Of a stretch of 7,770 bases of DNA, positions 5,924 to 7,770 are shown piece after piece. The first letter of the stretch is position 1, and every line of letters begins with the position of its first letter. Made by a program: the position numbers and the translations under genes. Origin of the DNA: CAZLNV01 sp964561095 (GTDB lineage: Bacteria > Bacillota_I > Bacilli_A > RF39 > UBA660); assembly GCA_964561095.1 (NCBI GenBank), contig CAZLNV010000034.1, positions 1 to 7,770 on the forward strand, in the 5' to 3' direction. The notes beneath the pieces are model-generated. The model made no database searches. It saw only the letters and a program-made list of their open reading frames with translations, and was not told the DNA's origin.

Positions 5924-6270
5924 TTTACTTAAATGCATTCTTATTTTGCGGAATAATATGCTTTTTAGGAGAAATTGTATTAGAAAAAACAAAACTAACA
6001 CCCGGACATTTAAATACTATCCTTGTAATAATAGGCGCAATATTAACTGGATTTGGTTACTATGACAAATTTATTCTCTGGGCAGGAGCTGGGGCTACCG
6101 TACCAATTACAAATTTTGGACAGTTATTAGTAAGTGGGGCACTTGATGGTTATACTACTGACGGATTTATAGGGATATTAAAGGGTTTATTTGTCAATGC
6201 ATCTGCTGGGCTTTCAGTAACTATTATTTCAGCTTTTTTAGTAACATTATTCTTTAAACCTAAAAACTAA
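5920..6270 (+). CDS. spoVAE: Stage V sporulation protein AE (SpoVAEb type)
   Basis: 116 aa, the same length as B. subtilis SpoVAEb. Small integral membrane protein with hydrophobic segments at about 3-20, 32-46 and 95-112. Motifs are 'EKTKLTPGHL' (22-31), 'GAILTGFGYYDKF' (39-51) and 'AGAGATVPITNFG' (55-67). The 'GxGxxDK ... AG..VP.T.F' core is shared with SpoVAC, which is an ancient paralogue. It forms the inner-membrane dipicolinate channel with SpoVAC and SpoVAD. A strong GGAGGTG site (5908-5914) lies inside the end of spoVAD, and its ATG overlaps the spoVAD stop (5920-5923). No SpoVAEa or SpoVAF follows. Confidence 0.95.
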   Translation: MIYLNAFLFCGIICFLGEIVLEKTKLTPGHLNTILVIIGAILTGFGYYDKFILWAGAGATVPITNFGQLLVSGALDGYTTDGFIGILKGLFVNASAGLSVTIISAFLVTLFFKPKN

Positions 6271-6291
6271 AAAGTGACTTTTTAGTTTTTA
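6261..6291 (+). terminator. Terminator of the spoVA operon, symmetric hairpin
   Basis: A perfect 14-bp stem (6261-6274 with 6278-6291) and a 3-base loop (TGA). The arms are A-rich then T-rich, so it could act on either strand. The left arm contains the spoVAE stop codon. Confidence 0.8.
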
Positions 6292-6302
6292 TTTGATAAA
6301 AT
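6274..6302 (+). promoter_or_regulatory. Sigma-A promoter of scpAB
   Basis: -35 GTGACT (6274-6279, four of six matches including the TGAC core), 17-bp spacer, extended -10 TGA-TAAAAT (6294-6302; TAAAAT is five of six). The predicted start near 6308 gives a leader of about 16 bases. The -35 lies on the loop and right arm of the spoVA terminator. Confidence 0.6.
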
Positions 6303-6310
6303 CTATTATG

Positions 6311-6316
6311 TGAGGT
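6311..6316 (+). promoter_or_regulatory. Ribosome site deciding the scpA start
   Basis: TGAGGT is seven bases before ATG 6324 but only one base before ATG 6318. Normal spacing therefore favours 6324. Confidence 0.65.
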
Positions 6317-6323
6317 CATGAGT

Positions 6324-7037
6324 ATGCAAAAGTTTTTAATAAACGATTTTGAAGGTCCATTAGATTTGTTATTACATTTATTAAAACAATCAAAAATGAA
6401 TATATATGAAATTAATATTGTTGATATTACTCATCAATATATTGAATTTATACATTCTATGGAAAAAATGAATTTAGATGTAGCTAGTGAATATCTTGTA
6501 ATGGCCGCAGAATTAATCGAAATGAAAAGTAAATATTTACTTCCTAAAAAAGAAACTGAAGAAGATAATTATGAAGAAAATCCGGAAGATGAATTAAAAA
6601 GAAGATTACTTGAGTACCAAACTTACAAAGAAAGCGTTAATAAATTTAAAGAGTTAGAAAGTAACAGGCATGAAGTATATACTAAAAGTCCCGAAAAAAT
6701 TAATGAACTTACTGATTCAAAAATAACAAATAGTGATAACACAAGTGTATTTGATTTATTAAATGCTTTAGAACGAGTAATGGAAAGACTTGAATATAAT
6801 AAACCAATGACAACAAAAATAACTAGAAAAGAGTTGTCAGTAGGAGAAAGAATTGTTAAAATAAGAGATATATTAAAAACAAAAAAGAAAGTAAGATTTG
6901 AAGAACTATTTGATAATGTTAATAGAGAATATGTAATAGTAACATTTTTATCAATATTAACAATGGCAAGAGATAATGAAATAAAACTTACACAAAAAAA
7001 TAATTTTGGAGAAATCTATTTAGAAAGAGTTGATTAA
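6324..7037 (+). CDS. scpA: Segregation and condensation protein A (kleisin)
   Basis: 237 aa from ATG 6324 (239 aa if ATG 6318 is used); the family is usually ~240-260. The N-terminal kleisin motif 'FEGPLDLLLHLL' (9-20) and 'DVASEYLVMAAELIEMKSKYL' (split: 'DVASEYLVMAA', 'MKSKYLLP') bind the SMC neck. An acidic, charged middle (about 75-125) is the linker. The C-terminal winged helix ('VRFEELFD ... NREYVIVTFLSIL ... NNFGEIYL') binds the SMC head. With ScpB and Smc it forms the bacterial condensin that compacts and separates chromosomes. It is the first gene of the scpAB operon, with its own sigma-A-like promoter after the sporulation genes. One base separates its stop from the scpB start. Confidence 0.96.
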   Translation: MQKFLINDFEGPLDLLLHLLKQSKMNIYEINIVDITHQYIEFIHSMEKMNLDVASEYLVMAAELIEMKSKYLLPKKETEEDNYEENPEDELKRRLLEYQTYKESVNKFKELESNRHEVYTKSPEKINELTDSKITNSDNTSVFDLLNALERVMERLEYNKPMTTKITRKELSVGERIVKIRDILKTKKKVRFEELFDNVNREYVIVTFLSILTMARDNEIKLTQKNNFGEIYLERVD

Positions 7038-7038
7038 T

Positions 7039-7599
7039 ATGAATTTAGAGGGTATTTTAGAAGGAGTTTTATTTGCGGTTGGCGATGAAGGAATCTCATT
7101 AAGTGAATTAGTAAAAATAATAGATAAACCGGAAGAAGAAATTAAAGAAACGCTTATTAAATTAAGAAAGAAGTATGAAAGTGAAGAAAGAGGAATTAGG
7201 ATATCTTTTTTGGGTAATACTTTTAAGTTAACAACAAAAAAAGAACATAAAGAATATTTTGAAAAACTATTGATTGATTCAAGAACCTATTCCCTATCAA
7301 ATGCAGCTTTAGAAACTTTAGCAATAATTGCTTATAATGAACCAATAACAAGAATTAAAATAGATGAAATAAGAGGAGTTAATACTTCTGGAGTTATTAG
7401 AAAATTAGTTGCAATGAACTTTGTAAAAGAATGTGGCAAAGCAGATACAATAGGTAAACCTAACCTTTACAAAACAACTAATGATTTTTTAGATTATTTT
7501 GGGCTTGCCACAAAAGAAGATTTACCAAAATTGCAGGAAAAAACATGTGCGACTGATGATGAAAAAGAATTATATACTTCAACTTATAAAGAAATGTAG
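7039..7599 (+). CDS. scpB: Segregation and condensation protein B
   Basis: 186 aa from ATG 7039 (189 from a TTG at 7030, which has no usable ribosome site); B. subtilis ScpB has 197. Two winged-helix domains: the first contains 'EGVLFAVGDEGISLSEL' near the N-terminus and 'FKLTTKKEH'; the second contains 'ALETLAIIAYNEPITR', 'IDEIRGVNT' and 'FLDYFGLATKEDLP'. It acts as a dimer that holds the ScpA linker and regulates Smc closure. The ATG follows the scpA stop by one base (TAATATG), so translation is coupled. A weak purine site (AGAAAGAG, 7022-7029) lies in the end of scpA. The short acidic tail is typical. A tRNA gene, not the usual ypuI or spmA genes, follows. Confidence 0.95.
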   Translation: MNLEGILEGVLFAVGDEGISLSELVKIIDKPEEEIKETLIKLRKKYESEERGIRISFLGNTFKLTTKKEHKEYFEKLLIDSRTYSLSNAALETLAIIAYNEPITRIKIDEIRGVNTSGVIRKLVAMNFVKECGKADTIGKPNLYKTTNDFLDYFGLATKEDLPKLQEKTCATDDEKELYTSTYKEM

Positions 7600-7616
7600 T
7601 AATTATATCAATAAAA

Positions 7617-7625
7617 TGCTATAAT
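7617..7625 (+). promoter_or_regulatory. Extended -10 promoter of tRNA-Leu
   Basis: TGC-TATAAT is a perfect extended -10 ending nine bases before the tRNA. The -35 at the usual distance (TAGTAA, 7597-7602) is poor, as is common with extended -10 promoters. Confidence 0.7.
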
Positions 7626-7634
7626 TACTTTACT

Positions 7635-7721
7635 GCTCGCATGGCGGAATAGGTAGACGCACTGGACTCAAAATCCAGCGATAGTGATATCATGAGAGTT
7701 CGACTCTCTCTGCGAGCACCA
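7635..7721 (+). tRNA. tRNA-Leu (anticodon CAA), CCA encoded
   Basis: Class II tRNA of 87 bases. The acceptor stem GCTCGCA (7635-7641) pairs fully with TGCGAGC (7711-7717), followed by A and an encoded CCA (7719-7721). The D stem is GCG/CGC (7644-7646, 7658-7660). The anticodon stem CTGGA/TCCAG encloses loop CTCAAAA with anticodon CAA (7669-7671), reading UUG. The long variable arm forms GATA/TATC (7680-7691), and the T stem GAGAG/CTCTC encloses TTCGACT. Leu identity is supported by the anticodon, the variable arm and discriminator A. Confidence 0.97.
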
Positions 7722-7732
7722 TAAAGACTATT

Positions 7733-7759
7733 AACTTAAATAAATATTTAAGTTTTTTT
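7733..7759 (+). terminator. Terminator of the tRNA-Leu transcript
   Basis: Inverted repeat AACTTAAATA (7733-7742) with TATTTAAGTT (7745-7754), followed directly by a T run to 7759. Confidence 0.75.
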
Positions 7760-7760
7760 G

Positions 7761-7769
7761 TGTTATAAT
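7761..7769 (+). promoter_or_regulatory. Extended -10 promoter for a gene beyond the right edge
   Basis: TGT-TATAAT is a perfect extended -10 just after the tRNA terminator. The gene it would serve is outside the window, and no good -35 is visible. Confidence 0.5.
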
Positions 7770-7770
7770 T

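Noticed and set aside
6318..6320. ATG 6318 as the scpA start
   Set aside because: It is one base from the ribosome site; ATG 6324 has normal spacing. The difference is two residues.
7030..7032. TTG 7030 as the scpB start
   Set aside because: No ribosome site at usable distance; ATG 7039 immediately after the scpA stop is more plausible.
3436..7037. Mollicutes-type code with TGA as tryptophan
   Set aside because: TGA ends spoIIAA, sigF, spoVAC and spoVAD at the expected protein lengths, so it is a normal stop here.

Overview
The window is AT-rich DNA from a low-GC, Gram-positive, endospore-forming-type bacterium. All genes and the tRNA lie on the + strand. The gene set (spoIIAA, sigF, spoVAC-D-E, scpA, scpB) and the use of TGA as an ordinary stop codon point to Bacilli with the standard bacterial code. 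The very short intergenic gaps, ATGA overlaps, A/T-stem terminators and shortened proteins suggest a compact or reduced genome, such as the uncultured gut lineages near Erysipelotrichia and Mollicutes. That placement is inference.

Layout. Bases 1-965 hold the 3' part of a collagen-like surface protein gene, open at the left edge. It is followed by a family 2 glycosyltransferase with a helical-repeat tail (1058-2140). Together they look like a spore-surface glycoprotein and its modifying enzyme. After a terminator and a 146-bp spacer with repeats comes an unrecognised secreted, membrane-anchored protein (2287-3360). Next is a spoIIA operon made only of a SpoIIAA-like gene and sigF (3436-4430), then the spoVA core spoVAC-spoVAD-spoVAE (4515-6270), then the condensin subunits scpA and scpB (6324-7599). 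The window ends with tRNA-Leu(CAA) (7635-7721), a terminator, and a promoter for a gene beyond the edge.

How the genes work together. In well-studied Bacilli, SpoIIAA (anti-anti-sigma), SpoIIAB (anti-sigma and kinase) and sigma F form a partner switch that starts forespore gene expression. SpoVA proteins later carry dipicolinic acid into the forespore. In B. subtilis, spoIIA and spoVA are adjacent and scpAB lies some way downstream. Here the same order is kept but heavily trimmed.

The most notable observation is that spoIIAB is absent from the operon: spoIIAA and sigF overlap by four bases. In addition, the serine of SpoIIAA that SpoIIAB phosphorylates (Ser58, in an Asp-Ser-Ser-Gly context in B. 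subtilis) is replaced by tyrosine (Asp-Asn-Tyr-Gly) at the same residue number. The two losses together suggest that the classical phosphorylation switch on sigma F has been lost or rebuilt in this lineage.
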